A DNA stretch of 64,000 nucleotides from Muscardinus avellanarius. Taxonomy: Eukaryota > Chordata > Mammalia > Rodentia > Gliridae. Below are positions 43,232-53,805 of this stretch, one piece after another. Each line of letters begins with the position of its first letter. Within the stretch, counting starts at the first letter, position 1. The stretch is from positions 76,788,135-76,852,134 of the forward strand of contig OY726569.1 of the NCBI GenBank assembly GCA_963383645.1. Direction: 5' to 3'. The position numbers were made by a program, and so were the translations under genes. The notes beneath the pieces are model-generated. The model was not told the origin of the DNA. It searched no databases and saw nothing but the letters and a program-made list of their open reading frames with translations.

Positions 43232-44294
43232 GATTTTTAAATATGTCTTCCTGGTACACTGTAGTCTCACATCATAATTAGTTCTGAGTGATAGGGGAAA
43301 ATGTACACACAGCTCTCTCGGTGAGCTTCCCCAGGCTGCCTCCCTACACTCTCCCTTCCCCATACCTGATATGGAGAATGGCATAGATAATTTTGCATGT
43401 GTACATAACATCAATGGAAATATTCCCTTCATTAATTCCCCCTCATCCCTCGACCCTCTTCTATATCCCTTCCAGCCCACCACTGAGTTTTCTCCTCCTT
43501 AGTCTAAAGTTCCTCTTATATCCTTATCTCTCCATAGCTTCTACACATGAGCAAAAACATATGACTTTCTGTGATTGGCAAATCACAACATAATGTTTTC
43601 CAGGTCCATCTATTTTTCTGCAAATGACGTTCTTTTTTTTTTCTTTTTTTTTTTTTGTGGTACTGGATGGAACCCAGGGGCTTTCCTACTTCTAGCCTAC
43701 ACTCCCAGACCTATTTTATATTTTATTTGGAAACAGGGTCTCACTAAGTTGCTGAGAGCCTCGCTAAGTAGCTGATGCTGGCTTCAAACCTGCGTGATCC
43801 TCCTGTCGCTGCCTCCCAAGTATTGGGATTACTAGCGTGCACCACCACGCCCAGCAATTCTGTTTTTCTTTATTGCTGAGTAGAATTTCATTGTATGTAT
43901 AGCTCATAATTTTGCAATTCATTCATCTGTTGATGAACCCCTAGGTTGGTTAACATAACTTGGCCATTGTGAATTGTGTGCTATAAACATGGAGATTTTG
44001 TGTATCATGATAATATTCGATTTCAGGCCCTTTGGAAGAATACCTAGGAATGGTATAGCCAGATAATATGGTGGATCCATTCCCAATTTCCCAAGGAATC
44101 TCCACACTGATCTCCATAGCAACTGCATTAATTTTTAATCTCACTGACCATGTATAAGAATTCTTATTTCCCCACATCATCACCAGCATTTCTTGTTGTT
44201 TGTTTTCTGGACTATTGCCATCCTAATTGGGGTCAGGTGGAATCTCAGTGAAGTTTCGATTTGCATCTCCTTGACTGCTAATGATTTTGAACAC
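43232..44294 (-). mobile_element. L1 3' end, antisense (younger of two)
   Basis: Antisense terminus ggtacactgtagtctcac, 3' UTR, then ORF2 end (tgaattgtgtgctataaacatgg, catttcttgttg). Flanked by copies of the target: cacacggccttttt (43218-43231) and acacatggcctttt (44291-44304). Interrupted by a SINE at 43632-43855. Confidence 0.82.
43632..43855 (-). mobile_element. B1-dID SINE, long-linker type, inside an L1
   Basis: Left T-rich tail, ID half (ggtactggatggaacccagg), long linker cactaagttgctgagagcctcgctaag, B1 head ending cgcccagca. The L1 reading resumes at attctgtttttctttattgctg. Confidence 0.9.
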
Positions 44295-44304
44295 ATGGCC
44301 TTTT

Positions 44305-44438
44305 AATTTTTTTTATTGGTGCATTGTAGTCAAACATCTTAATGGAGTACACGATGGTAGAGACTTACATGCACACACCACTCAATTAGCCCTTACCCAA
44401 TTCCCACCCGATTCCCTCTCCCTCCCTCCTTCTCATGC
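44305..44438 (-). mobile_element. Second, short L1 3' end, antisense
   Basis: Starts with an antisense A tail (tttttttt) and ttggtgcattgtagtc terminus, ending ~130 bp later. Its target copies are acatggccttttaa (left) and cttggctttttaaa (right). Confidence 0.75.
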
Positions 44439-44884
44439 TTGGCTTTTTAAAGCAGTTTTCTCACTTGTAGCAAGAGAGAAAGTTGCATTTGAAGCATGAG
44501 GAGGGTTTGATATACCACTGGCCATTTGATGATGGGGAAAATCTCATGTTGAGGGCTGTGGGAATCCTATGGAAGCCTAGAATATCCTTGGCTGACATCC
44601 AGCTAGGAAATGTGGACCTCAGTCCTGCAATTGCAAGAAACCAAATTCTGCCAACAATGAGAATGAGTTCAGGATGGACTTTTACCCAGAATACCAGATG
44701 GAACCCAGCTCAGCAGAGGCTTGGCATTAGTGCTGTGAGACCCTAAGCACAGGATCCTGTCCCACTGTCTTGGGCTTTGCACCTATAGAACTAAGAGCTC
44801 GTAAACGGATGATTGTCAGACTCACCTTATTTGTAGTAATTTGTTATGCAGATATAGTAAAACTAATACAGACACAATAAACAA

Positions 44885-45635
44885 ATGGTAGCTTTGTTCA
44901 CTTAACATCCATAATGCTAGCAAACTCAGGCCACCGTGTGCTATCTCATCTGAGAGGCCTCACAAATTAAGTTTGGTTGATAAGCACTAGAATAGTGTAG
45001 GCTAGTTCATGAGGCAGTTTAGAGAACAAAGGGTCTAAATATGAACTGGAAGACTGGGTAGGAAGGCCAAAAGACATAACTGTTCATAACTATACTCAAA
45101 TCCAGGCTACAGATTCAAAAGCTCACAACCCAGCAATTTACATTGCTTAAATAGTCAGTGTCTATAGTCTTAACTATATACGGGCCATACCATCAATTGT
45201 TTTATTCTATAGGTAGACATTCCTACATGAGCCATCGCACCTGTTGGCATAACACTTTTTAAATGGCCGTGGTAGGACACATATATTTGTGTTCCTTTCT
45301 GTCCTGCTGTATATTACTAGGACCTGTACATCTCACAAGTTAGTCTTGCTATGAGTATGGGAGATTTGCATTCGAAGGAACAGTATAATCCCAAAGGAGC
45401 AATATTTGTTCTGGAGTGGGAATAATAGAAAAAATTGTATGCTTTTTGTGTCTAAAACACAGGTATACATATAGTGGATAGATTGATAAAGTAGTGTGTG
45501 GTATTAAATTTTTATTTGGAGGCAGTTTGGAAAAAGAAAAAGTATCTTAAAAGCCCCTTAGAAGGGGAAAAATAATGTTGAGAAACACTGATCTATAGTA
45601 AAAGCTAAATATGTTATTTCTGCTATAGTTTAGCT
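44885..45635. other. Intergenic, nothing recognised
   Basis: No gene or named repeat. Confidence 0.4.
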
Positions 45636-45639
45636 ATGC

Positions 45640-45745
45640 CTCTCATAGAGTACAAGTTACATAAAGGCTTGTTTTATTCTCTGCTCTAGCCTAAGTGCTT
45701 AGAATGGTGCCTGGCATGTAGGAGGCATTTCATCAACCTATGGTG
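45640..45745 (+). mobile_element. L2 terminus, sense
   Basis: gtgcttagaatggtgcctggc, then atgtaggaggcatttcatc, is the L2 3' end pattern. Confidence 0.6.
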
Positions 45746-45749
45746 AATT

Positions 45750-46212
45750 GAGTACGTGGATGGATGGATGCATTGCATGTATACATGCATGCATGGTTTC
45801 TCTGAGTGTCCCAGAGTCAATTTTCTTTCAGTGTTGCAGATGACAAGGCTGGGAGTTTTCCCGCCACCCAGGAGCCAGGCTTTTCCTGGTATGTGCACAT
45901 TAGCGTTAGGTGGCCCATGCCTCTGAGGTCTCTTTCTTCCTTGTGCACATTGATCCTCATGCCAAGCTCCCCTGCAGACTCAAACTCCCATTGTCTGTCT
46001 TTTGTAATGCCTCTTCTGTCCTCTTTCCCCCTCATATCCAAGCCATACAGCCTTGAAACTTCTTTTAGCTCAGTCCATCAAAATAAAAGACAGATGACAA
46101 TATACTTTGAAAATATACCGGGGCAGAGGGAAGAAAGTGTTGATGCCAGCCTGTAGTCTAAGAGAGGGGTTTTTATAAGCTTTTGTGGTGTTTCAAAGCC
46201 AGTCACAAAAAG
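45750..46212. other. Intergenic, nothing recognised
   Basis: 116-codon + frame (45806-46156) and overlapping 74-codon minus frame; no domain seen. Contains short (GGAT)n and (CATG)n patches at 45759-45795. Confidence 0.35.
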
Positions 46213-46214
46213 TA

Positions 46215-46490
46215 AAGAGTCATGAAAAAACAGGAAACAAAGAGGACTTCAGATAAATGAGGGGAAACACTAGGAGAATAGTGGAAGGGGATGAGGGGAG
46301 TGACGGAGAGAGAACGGGAGTTCCGAGGATGAAAACAATTCAAGTACCATTTTGTTCATATGTGAAGTTATCTATATCACTGTAAATACTGGGAGGGAAA
46401 CGCACAATGAATGCTGTGTGCATGTATGTTTCTCTCCCTCTGGGCCTTACTATGATGTGTAATTGCAATGCAGCAATTAAAAATAAAAGT
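46215..46490 (+). mobile_element. L1 extreme 3' end, sense
   Basis: gaggacttcagataaatgagg, gaatgctgtgtgcatgtatg and the terminus gtaattgcaatgcagcaatt with A-rich tail match the 30.8-kb copy. Confidence 0.82.
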
Positions 46491-46647
46491 CAGTAGGTGC
46501 TACCTTTATCATACAAACATGTATTTGAATCTCTGAGTGCCATTCAGCGATTATGGTATTTTCAAAACAGGGATCATGGTGAGGGATTGGGCAGGAAAAT
46601 GAGGAAATAATATGAAAATTAATGAGGTACAGGCTGGAGGTATAAGT

Positions 46648-46745
46648 CAGGCATTGGGAATATAGCTCAGCGGTAGAGTATGTTCTTGCATCCAAAAGGG
46701 ACTGGGTTCAACCCCCAGCAATACACACACACACACACACACACA
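46648..46745 (+). mobile_element. ID element with (AC)n tail
   Basis: attgggaatatagctcagcgg A box, gggttcaacccccag B box. The tail is (AC)11 instead of poly-A. Internal insertion ttgcatccaaaagg. Confidence 0.75.
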
Positions 46746-46954
46746 CTGAAAGAGATGTCAGAAGCAGAAGTATTGAGTCCACCTTGCCTAGACATGGACT
46801 TTCTTTCCTATAGACGGTGACAGGGTAAGGTGTTTTGCTGCTGCACTGGGAATGTGTACTAGGTAGAAGGCACATGGTGGGCAAGGCATATTTTGCATGA
46901 TTTGGTGCCAGCTTTAATACAACCAACATCTTTATAAAAGAATTTCACTAAGAA

Positions 46955-46995
46955 GTATATGTATATATTTATATATATATATATATATATATATG
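46955..46995. repeat. (AT)n-rich tract
   Basis: Alternating TA with few interruptions. Confidence 0.85.
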
Positions 46996-47159
46996 CATAT
47001 CTACATGTCTTATATATTTATAAATAAGTAAGAATATGTGACAGGAGTTTGACCTTGCACAATTGTGGTTTGCCAGTCACGGTCTCTGTGGCGCTGAGTT
47101 ATGGTCTTTGTGTTGATTCTGGAGTCAGGAGGACAGAAAATCATGAAGGGAAGATGGAT

Positions 47160-47640
47160 GTCTTAGTCTGCTTGGGCTGCCATAACAAAATGCCACTAAC
47201 CGTGTATCTTAAACAGCATAAATTTATTTTCTCTCTGGCAGGGTGACTTAAGCAAGAGAAATTTATTTTGTCATAGTTCTGAAGGCTGAAAAGTCCAAGG
47301 TCAAGGTCCAGCAGGGTTCATTCCTGGTGAGGCCTCTCTTTCTGGCAGGTAGGCAGCTACCTTCTCACTATATGTTCATGTGACTTCTTCTCTGTACAAA
47401 TGTGGAGAGAGAGAGACCAAGCTCTCTGGTGTCTTCTCTTGCAAGGATGGGCTGAAATCTAACTCAGTGCCTTCTGCCTCTGACCTTGATGGGCTTCCCA
47501 GAGGAGAAACTGATGTCCCTCTTCAGGGAGCTAAGTGCACAACTAGCCCAGAAATTGGGGGAGCAGGAGAAGAGTCTGGGGAAAGTTATTGATTTGGCTG
47601 CCACTCCTCCCTAATACCAGATAAGTGAAAATGTGTATAA
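47160..47640 (-). mobile_element. MLT1-family LTR, antisense
   Basis: gtcttagtctgcttgggctgcc start, ggctgaaaagtccaaggtc, tcctggtgaggcctctctttctgg are classical. The right half (47460-47640) is diverged and its end is uncertain. Confidence 0.75.
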
Positions 47641-47644
47641 GCTA

Positions 47645-48003
47645 GAGATGTCTGCTGTGTCACTTCTGCCGCTAGACTCCCCCTCCCCCTGACCATGAGG
47701 GTTTTCTGTGGCCTACTCTAGTCAGAAATATGCAGGCAGGGAACTTTGGGATGTGTTGAGTCGGCCCAAGTCAACACATGACAAATCCATCACAATCTCT
47801 AAAGAGGAATTATGACTAAGGCTGGGGAGATGGGAGATGGGAGCCATTAGCAGTACTTGGATGGACAGTTAATGAATCCAGAACAGATAAAAAAGGGCCA
47901 AAGGAACTTGGTTGATGAGAAAGGACAGTGATTCAAATAAAGGGAGAATTCTGTGGTGATGGAATGTTGGTTGAGGGCTCCAGACGTGAGAATGAGAATG
48001 GAG
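47645..48003. other. Intergenic, little recognised
   Basis: A short piece at 47760-47800 (caacacatgacaaatccatc) resembles an LTR end. Otherwise nothing. Confidence 0.35.
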
Positions 48004-48023
48004 GAGAAAGAAAGGCACTTGTG

Positions 48024-48244
48024 TACCGGGTGTGGTGGCACACACTTGTAATCCCCGCGCTTGGGAGGCTGAGACAGGAGGATTGCGCAGGTTCGAAGCC
48101 AGCCTTAGCTACTTAGTGAGGCTCTCAGCAACTTAGTGAGACCCTGTTTACAAATAAAATATAAAATGGGTCTGGGAGTACAGCCCGGAGGTAGAAAGCC
48201 TCTGAGTTCCACCCCCAGTACCACATACAAAACAAAAACAAAAA

Positions 48245-48300
<56 letters not shown>

Positions 48301-48313
48301 AAAAAAGAAAGAA
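48024..48313 (+). mobile_element. B1-dID SINE, long-linker type, with (GAAA)n tail
   Basis: Exact 19-bp target-site duplication agaaagaaaggcacttgtg (48005-48023; 48314-48332). Intact B box ggttcgaagcc. The tail is an 85-nt pure purine GAAA tract (48240-48324, running into the right duplication). Confidence 0.95.
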
Positions 48314-48334
48314 AGAAAGAAAGGCACTTGTGAG

Positions 48335-49095
48335 GACCTATATTGTGTATAGGGTATAGATGCATAGGAGAGGGCAAAAAGCCGAAGAATAGAAAAGTCA
48401 GGATGCATTATCACACAAAGGAAGGTATATGCAGCAAGCTAAAAAACTAAAGGTCAGATGAAATTTCCAGGGCAAGCTCACATCACTGGGGACTAGCCAC
48501 ATTAGTTTCACAAGCTCAGTGACATCAGATTCTCATGCTATAGGGTACTATGTTTCATGACCATAAAAATTACTAACATGAGTCTTGGCTTATATTATTT
48601 GAAGAAATGTAAAGTCAGAACAATTCCCACAGCCCTCCAGCCTAAGTGTTAAAGATATATACCTGGATTTTCTTTGCTAAAAGGAATTGATCTTAATTTT
48701 CTCATAGAGGCTGGAAGTGATAGATAAATTTGGAACCAAAGTGTTGAAGGATGATATCATGATATCAAGAGAGATGAAAAGTGTTTTTAAATAGTAGATA
48801 ATAGAGATTGCAAGCAACAAACAAGACTTGTTTTAGAATTGAGACTCTACAAAGAGGTATCATGAATGACTCTTAAACTCGTATGTAGAGTTAATTGTCC
48901 CTAACTCTCTGGGAAATGGTGAAAAGATTGTATACCGAGGAGCCAAGTCTCAGATGGGCCACACTGACCAGCCTGTTCACACTGACCACACTGACCAGCC
49001 TGTTTACACTGGCACACGACCTTAGGCTGTTCACATGGGAAGTGGTAATGATGCATTTATCTCATGGAACAATTTTGAAAACCAACTGCTAATGT
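48335..49095. other. Intergenic, nothing recognised
   Basis: Small local direct repeats of cacactgaccagcctgtt at 48959-49008; no gene. Confidence 0.4.
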
Positions 49096-49099
49096 ACTG

Positions 49100-49255
49100 T
49101 ACTCAACAAATGTAGTAGGTACCAGTTATACACCAGGCCCTAGTTTCCACACTAGGAACACAGGAATAAAGAGAGAAACAATATCCCTGCTCTTGTGGAG
49201 ATTTTAATATAGGGAGAAGAGACAGATAAAAGCAAATAAGTAAACAACTTCTTAT
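49100..49255 (+). repeat. Ancient interspersed repeat, first part
   Basis: taccagttatacaccaggccc, ggaacacaggaataaagagag, atccctgctcttgtggagatt follows a mammal-wide relic whose family I do not name. Its later part appears at 50195. Confidence 0.45.
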
Positions 49256-49284
49256 TTAGCCTCTCAATTCCCAATATCTCAGAG

Positions 49285-49425
49285 GTTATACATTCATATT
49301 CTTCCTGGGAAGTAGTTATCATTTCCCTTGTACAAATGCTGAAGCAGAGGTGACTTGTTCAAGGTGACCGGACGTCTCTACCACCAAGCATCCAAGGGAA
49401 GATTCAGTCCAGGTCTTCAGATTCC
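49285..49425 (-). mobile_element. MIR, antisense (copy A of local duplication)
   Basis: gctgaagcagaggtgacttg, ttcaaggtgaccgg and ccaggtcttcag form an antisense MIR core. Confidence 0.65.
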
Positions 49426-49489
49426 ATAATATCCTCTTCCACAGAAAACATCAGCCTGCTGTTCTCCCATACTTACAAAACTGAAATAA

Positions 49490-49620
49490 AGTACGTTATC
49501 TCATGTGGACATATGGTCATGACATTCTATGCTAAGAAAACTTATTTGGGCAGATGTTTCATTGACAAGAAGTGTAAACATGGTCATAACGAATGTCTTT
49601 CTGAAAGTTATTGGCTGCCA
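49490..49620. repeat. Local duplication, copy A (non-MIR part)
   Basis: Aligns with 53925-54045: shared tcatgtggaca/cccatgtggaca, gggcagatgtttcattgac/aggcagatgtttagttgac and aagaagtgtaaacatgg. I estimate about three quarters identity by eye. Confidence 0.7.
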
Positions 49621-49779
49621 CTAATACACAGATAGTTATACATATGAAGTGTTAAAACATGGAACTAGCTGAAAAGTGAGAAATCAAATTAGATTCTTAG
49701 GGAAAGAGCAACCACTGGGATCTAGCCATATGCTCTTCATTGCGGACCACGCTATTATGCTATTGAGTTGTCTACTACT

Positions 49780-50116
49780 AGAGTAATATATAGAGAGTAA
49801 TATACAATAATAATATAGAGTAATGTATAATACTAAGTGCTATTAATAAATAGAGCAATACTAATAGTAAATAGAGTAATATTAGAGAGTGATATATAAT
49901 AGTAATGCTATTAGTAAATAGAATAGTGCTAACAGTCAATGCTAATAGTAAATAAAGTAATAATAATAGTAATAATAGTAGCAATAATAATAGTAAATTA
50001 TTTTAAGTTATTATAATAATTTATAATATATAATTTATAATAATTTATAGTAAATAGTAAAAAAGTAGTAAATGCTATTGTTTTGTCCACTGCTAGAGTA
50101 ATCAATATAGTAAAAA

Positions 50117-50147
<31 letters not shown>

Positions 50148-50178
50148 CATACATACATACATACATACATACATACAT
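49780..50178. repeat. Degenerate (TAA/AGTAATA)n then (ATAG)n and (ATAC)n
   Basis: 49780-50075 is an expanded AT-rich degenerate array. 50115-50146 is ATAG, and 50147-50178 is ATAC tetranucleotides. A poly-Leu frame inside is an artefact. Confidence 0.9.
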
Positions 50179-50194
50179 AAAAGGGTACATGGAA

Positions 50195-50545
50195 TCCAGT
50201 GCCTGAAGGTGGAGAGCTCTTGGACTGGTCGGCCAGGTAAGATCTCTATGAGGAGGAGTCTATTGAGTGAAGGGGAAGGAGGGGTATAGAGATCTGGAGG
50301 AAGCCCACTCTAGGAGAGGAACTCAAGAGCAAAGGTCCTGCAGCAGGTACGAGCTTGGCGTGCTTGGGGAACAGAATGAGGTCCAGAGTGGCTTGGGCTG
50401 GTGATCCAGTAAGACGTGGAGGGTTAGAAAGGAGGCAGATCCTGCATAGTGTGACAGCCCACGGTGGGGAATGTGCATTTTATACAAAGGGCAGAGGAGG
50501 CCATTGGGAGGTTCTAAGCAACAGTAACATTTGTACCAAAACAAA
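50195..50545 (+). repeat. Ancient interspersed repeat, later part
   Basis: gagcaaaggtcctgcagcagg, acgagcttggcgtgcttggg, cagatcctgcatagtg, gaggccattgggaggttctaagc continue the relic started at 49.1 kb. Confidence 0.5.
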
Positions 50546-50549
50546 ACAA

Positions 50550-51110
50550 AACCCTGTGGTTATGGTAAAGGCATCACTTCTAGACTTTTCGCTATTTTTA
50601 AAGGTTATCTTGCACTGGTTCATTCATTTATTCATGCCAGACTTAAAATGCACAAGACAGAGAAAAATAGGAAATTTCTGGAAATCCAGTGAGAGTAAAT
50701 AAATTGCTAGGATCCTGGCTGTGGTATAGATGTTTGAGATATGGCAGCCACAACAGATTATGTGACAGCTCTGTGACCCCACTCTCACTTCTGTCCATCA
50801 AACACACCTGCCCTCCTATGACTTTCTACTTCTTGGTGACTGGGTACTAGTATATTACCATCAATATAATTTAGGGGTTACTGTGACAGATAATCGATGT
50901 GTTACCCTTTTCAGGTGATAGAATTTCTAAAAACATTTCCAATGCCCAAGTTGTCAGAAACCCCTTAATATCTGACTTATTATAGATCTCTAGTGTATAG
51001 CATGCCAGAAAGGGACTGCAAGACAGAATGCATCACATGAACAGTGGTGGGCACCTAACTGCCTGACCTCAGCTACCCTGGTTTAAAACATGAGCTAAAA
51101 TTTCTCTCAG
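50550..51110. other. Intergenic, nothing recognised
   Basis: No gene or named repeat. Confidence 0.35.
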
Positions 51111-51121
51111 AATAACAGACA

Positions 51122-51336
51122 TTTTTTTGTGTGTGTGATACTGGGGGTGGAACCCAAGGGCTTTTCTACCTCTGGGCTATACTCCCAGACCTATTTTATA
51201 CTTTATTTGGAAACAGGGTCTCACTAAGTTGCTGAGAGCCTTACTCAGTAGCTGAAGCTGGCTTTGAACCTGTGCGATCCTCCTGTCTTAGCCTCCCAAG
51301 CGCTGGGATTACAAGCGTATGCCACCACACCCCGCT
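51122..51336 (-). mobile_element. B1-dID SINE, long-linker type
   Basis: Duplication aacagaca (51114-51121; 51337-51344). Linker cactaagttgctgagagccttactcag; short T-rich tail. Confidence 0.92.
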
Positions 51337-51639
51337 AACAGACAATTTTTAAACAACTGTACTGAATAATAGTTAATATACAAAAAAAGCAATGCGTTAT
51401 TGTGAATAGTTTGATGAGTTTGGATATATGCAAATATCAAGATACTGTAGACACAATCCAGGTAATAAACATAGCCATTATCCCCCAAAATTTCCTTAGG
51501 TACTTTTATTGTTTCGGCTTATTTATTTTTATAGTAAGAACACTTGACCTGAGATCTGTTCTGCTAACAATTTCTAAGTGTGTAATACAATATTGGTAAC
51601 TAAAGTCAAATGTTCTATAGCAGACTTCTAGAACTTACT

Positions 51640-52238
51640 CATAGCTTTTTTCTATTTTTATTGGTTCGTTATAATGATACATCTTAGAGAAGTTCAAAGT
51701 CACACAGACAAACCTGCAGCCATGTCTTGGTGCGTTTCCCTTCCGATTCCACCTCACTACCCTCCCCCTTCCTGAATGTAATAGTAAGATTGATAGCGAT
51801 ACCTTCACACATGGGCACAGCATAATTTGAACCATTTATTCATCAGTTCTTCCTTTCCCCCTCTCCATGTCCTTCTCCCATCCCCGCTCACTATGCTACT
51901 GGTAAGTTTCTCAGTTGTTTTGTTTTGTACCTTCTCTCTTGCTTCCATATATGAGAGAGAGCATTCAACCCCTGATTTTCTGAGACTGGCCAATATTACT
52001 TGGCATAATATTCTCTAGTTTTATCCATTTCTCTACAAATTACATAGTTTTTTATGGCTGAGTAAAATTTCATTGTGTGTATATATACCACATTTTCTTT
52101 TTCCATTCATCTGTTGATAGATACCTATTGGTTACATAATTTGGCTTTTGTCAATTGTGCTGCTATAAACACAAATATACATGTATCACTAGAGTACTCT
52201 GAATTTAGTTGTTTTTTATTGGTGCACTGTAATACATA
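51640..52238 (-). mobile_element. Younger L1 3' end(s) inside the L1M
   Basis: Antisense terminus attggttcgttataatgatac at 51659, ORF2 end by 52200. A further terminus-like stretch (tttttattggtgcactgtaat, 52211-52235) suggests a second tiny L1 end beside it. Confidence 0.75.
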
Positions 52239-52732
52239 TGTTTTGAATAATAGCTCCCCATTTCTCCCCACCCCAACCCCTGTCAACTACTACTCTATTC
52301 TGCTTCTGTGATTTTGACTACTATAAAATCTTCATACAAAAGAGTTTATCTTCCAATTGCTGCCTTGTTTTACTTAAAAATAGTGCCCTCCAAATTCATA
52401 TTCTTTGTGGCATATGGCATAATTTCTCTTTTTCTGAGGCTGAACAATATTCCACATGTATGTATTTTCCTTATCCATCTGCCAGTGGACATTTAGGTTG
52501 TGGCCATAGCTTGGCTCTTGTGAGTGATGCTGCAGTGAACTTGGGAGTGCGAATCTCTCTTCCAGATCCTGATTTCAGTTCTTCTGGATATGTGTCCAAA
52601 AGCAGGATTTCTGGATCATATGGCAGTTCTATTTTAAGTTTTTAGGAAACTCCATATTGCTTTGATAGCAGCTGCACCAGTTTACATTACCACTAACAGT
52701 ATACATTGATTTCAATTTCTCTACCTCCTTGG

Positions 52733-52800
52733 GATATCTATCTATCTATCTAGCTAGCTAGCTAGCTATCTAGCTATCTAGCTATCTAGCTATCTATCGA
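52733..52800. repeat. (CTAT)n/(CTAG)n tetranucleotide repeat
   Basis: ctatctat then ctagctag then mixed ctatctag units, followed by AT-rich 52805-52910. It lies inside the L1M. Confidence 0.93.
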
Positions 52801-53032
52801 GAGAGATACCTATACCTCTATATATCCATTCCTATAATTATATATCTATGTCAATTTATATCTATATATAAATATAAAATATATTTATATATATAAATAT
52901 AAAATATCTCATTGCAGTTTTGATTTGCACTGCCCTCATAATTAGTAATGTTGACTATTTTCTCATATACCTGTTGGCCATTTGTATATCTTCTTTTGAG
53001 AAATGTCTATTCAAGTTATTTGCCCATTTTTA

Positions 53033-53335
53033 AAATAGGCTTTATGGGTACATTATAATTATACATCATGATAAGGTTCAGAGCGATAGAAAAATACATG
53101 TACACAGCCCTTGTGCTTCCCTCCAGATCCCACCTCATTCCCTCCTCCTCCTCACACATATTATTGAGATTGGCATTGACAGGCATTATTGAGATTGGTA
53201 TACTTTCATATATGTACAAAGCATTACTTGAACTGTTTCCTTCATCAAATCTCCTTTGTCCCCTCTCTGCCTCCCTCCCCAAGTCTCCTTCCACTATTCT
53301 ACTGGTACTCATATCCATGTTTATACCACCATTCA
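53033..53335 (-). mobile_element. L1 3' end, antisense
   Basis: tttatgggtacattataattatac terminus, then 3' UTR (cttccctccagatcccacctc). Same type as at 4.2 kb. Ends at the pyrimidine tract. Confidence 0.78.
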
Positions 53336-53360
53336 TTCTCTCTTTCTCTCTCTTTCTCTC

Positions 53361-53414
<54 letters not shown>

Positions 53415-53461
53415 CCTCCCTCCCTCCCTCCCTCCCTCCCTCCCTCCCTCCCTCTCTCTCT
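53336..53461. repeat. 126-nt pure pyrimidine tract
   Basis: (TTTCTC)n, (TC)n, (TCCC)n in order without one purine. Leu/Ser/Pro-rich frames up to 135 codons over it are artefacts. Confidence 0.97.
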
Positions 53462-53652
53462 ACTTTACTGGATAATTTAATGCTTGTTGTCAGGATGAGT
53501 CCTTCATTGTTAGAACCCATGAATTGTGCACCTCTTGGAACCCATGAATGCCAGGCTGCTGCGCCCTGGGCCACATAGCTAAATCAAATTACTCCACTTG
53601 TACCCTTAGCAAAAGTTTCTCAGGACATTATTTTTTCATTGCTAAGTGACCA

Positions 53653-53683
53653 ATGAAGATACAACGTGAAGTTGTATCTTCAT
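53653..53683. repeat. Perfect 13-bp hairpin with 5-nt loop
   Basis: atgaagatacaac (53653-53665), loop gtgaa, gttgtatcttcat (53671-53683). Its right arm is where similarity to copy A of the local duplication begins. Confidence 0.85.
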
Positions 53684-53805
53684 GTTCATCCTGGGAGAAA
53701 TCACTATCTCTCCTTTATAAATGGAGAAACAGAGGTGATTTCCCCAAGACCTCTCAGCCTCCAAATGTTGAAAGCGAGACTCAACCCAGGTCTTCTGGCA
53801 ACATC
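53684..53805 (-). mobile_element. MIR, antisense (copy B of local duplication)
   Basis: aaatggagaaacagaggtg, then gcgagactcaacccaggtcttctgg, is antisense MIR core. Confidence 0.68.

Larger units (their letters stand above)
43076..44882 (+). mobile_element. MLT1-family LTR opened by L1 insertions
   Basis: The 5' part is 43076-43231 (gtaggcagaattctaggatggcccc, ggcctggtctaatcacac). The 3' part resumes at ~44439 (ctttttaaagcagttttctc, gcatttgaagcatgaggagg) and ends gtaatttgttatgcag with aaactaatacag at ~44876. Confidence 0.85.
51358..53030 (-). mobile_element. Ancient L1 (L1M type), antisense, interrupted
   Basis: 3' UTR at 51358-51640 (agtttgatgagtttggatatatgc), resuming at ~52240 (agctccccatttctccccacc, ggctgaacaatattccacatg, ttgatttgcactgccctc) to 53030 (gcccatttttaaaatagg). 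Frames inside are antisense relics. Confidence 0.82.

Noticed and set aside
48105..48414. Frames with (FFLS)n or (KERK)n
   Set aside because: Artefact of the GAAA tail of a B1-dID.
49778..49984. Leucine-rich 68-codon frame that could pass for a membrane peptide
   Set aside because: It is the translation of a degenerate AT-rich trinucleotide array.
52733..52800. Regular short repeats resembling an array
   Set aside because: Tetranucleotide microsatellite with no spacers; CRISPR arrays are not expected in mammalian DNA.
53068..53578. Frames of 74-135 codons with Leu/Ser/Pro runs
   Set aside because: Driven by the 126-nt pyrimidine tract; opposite strand gives Glu/Arg runs for the same reason.
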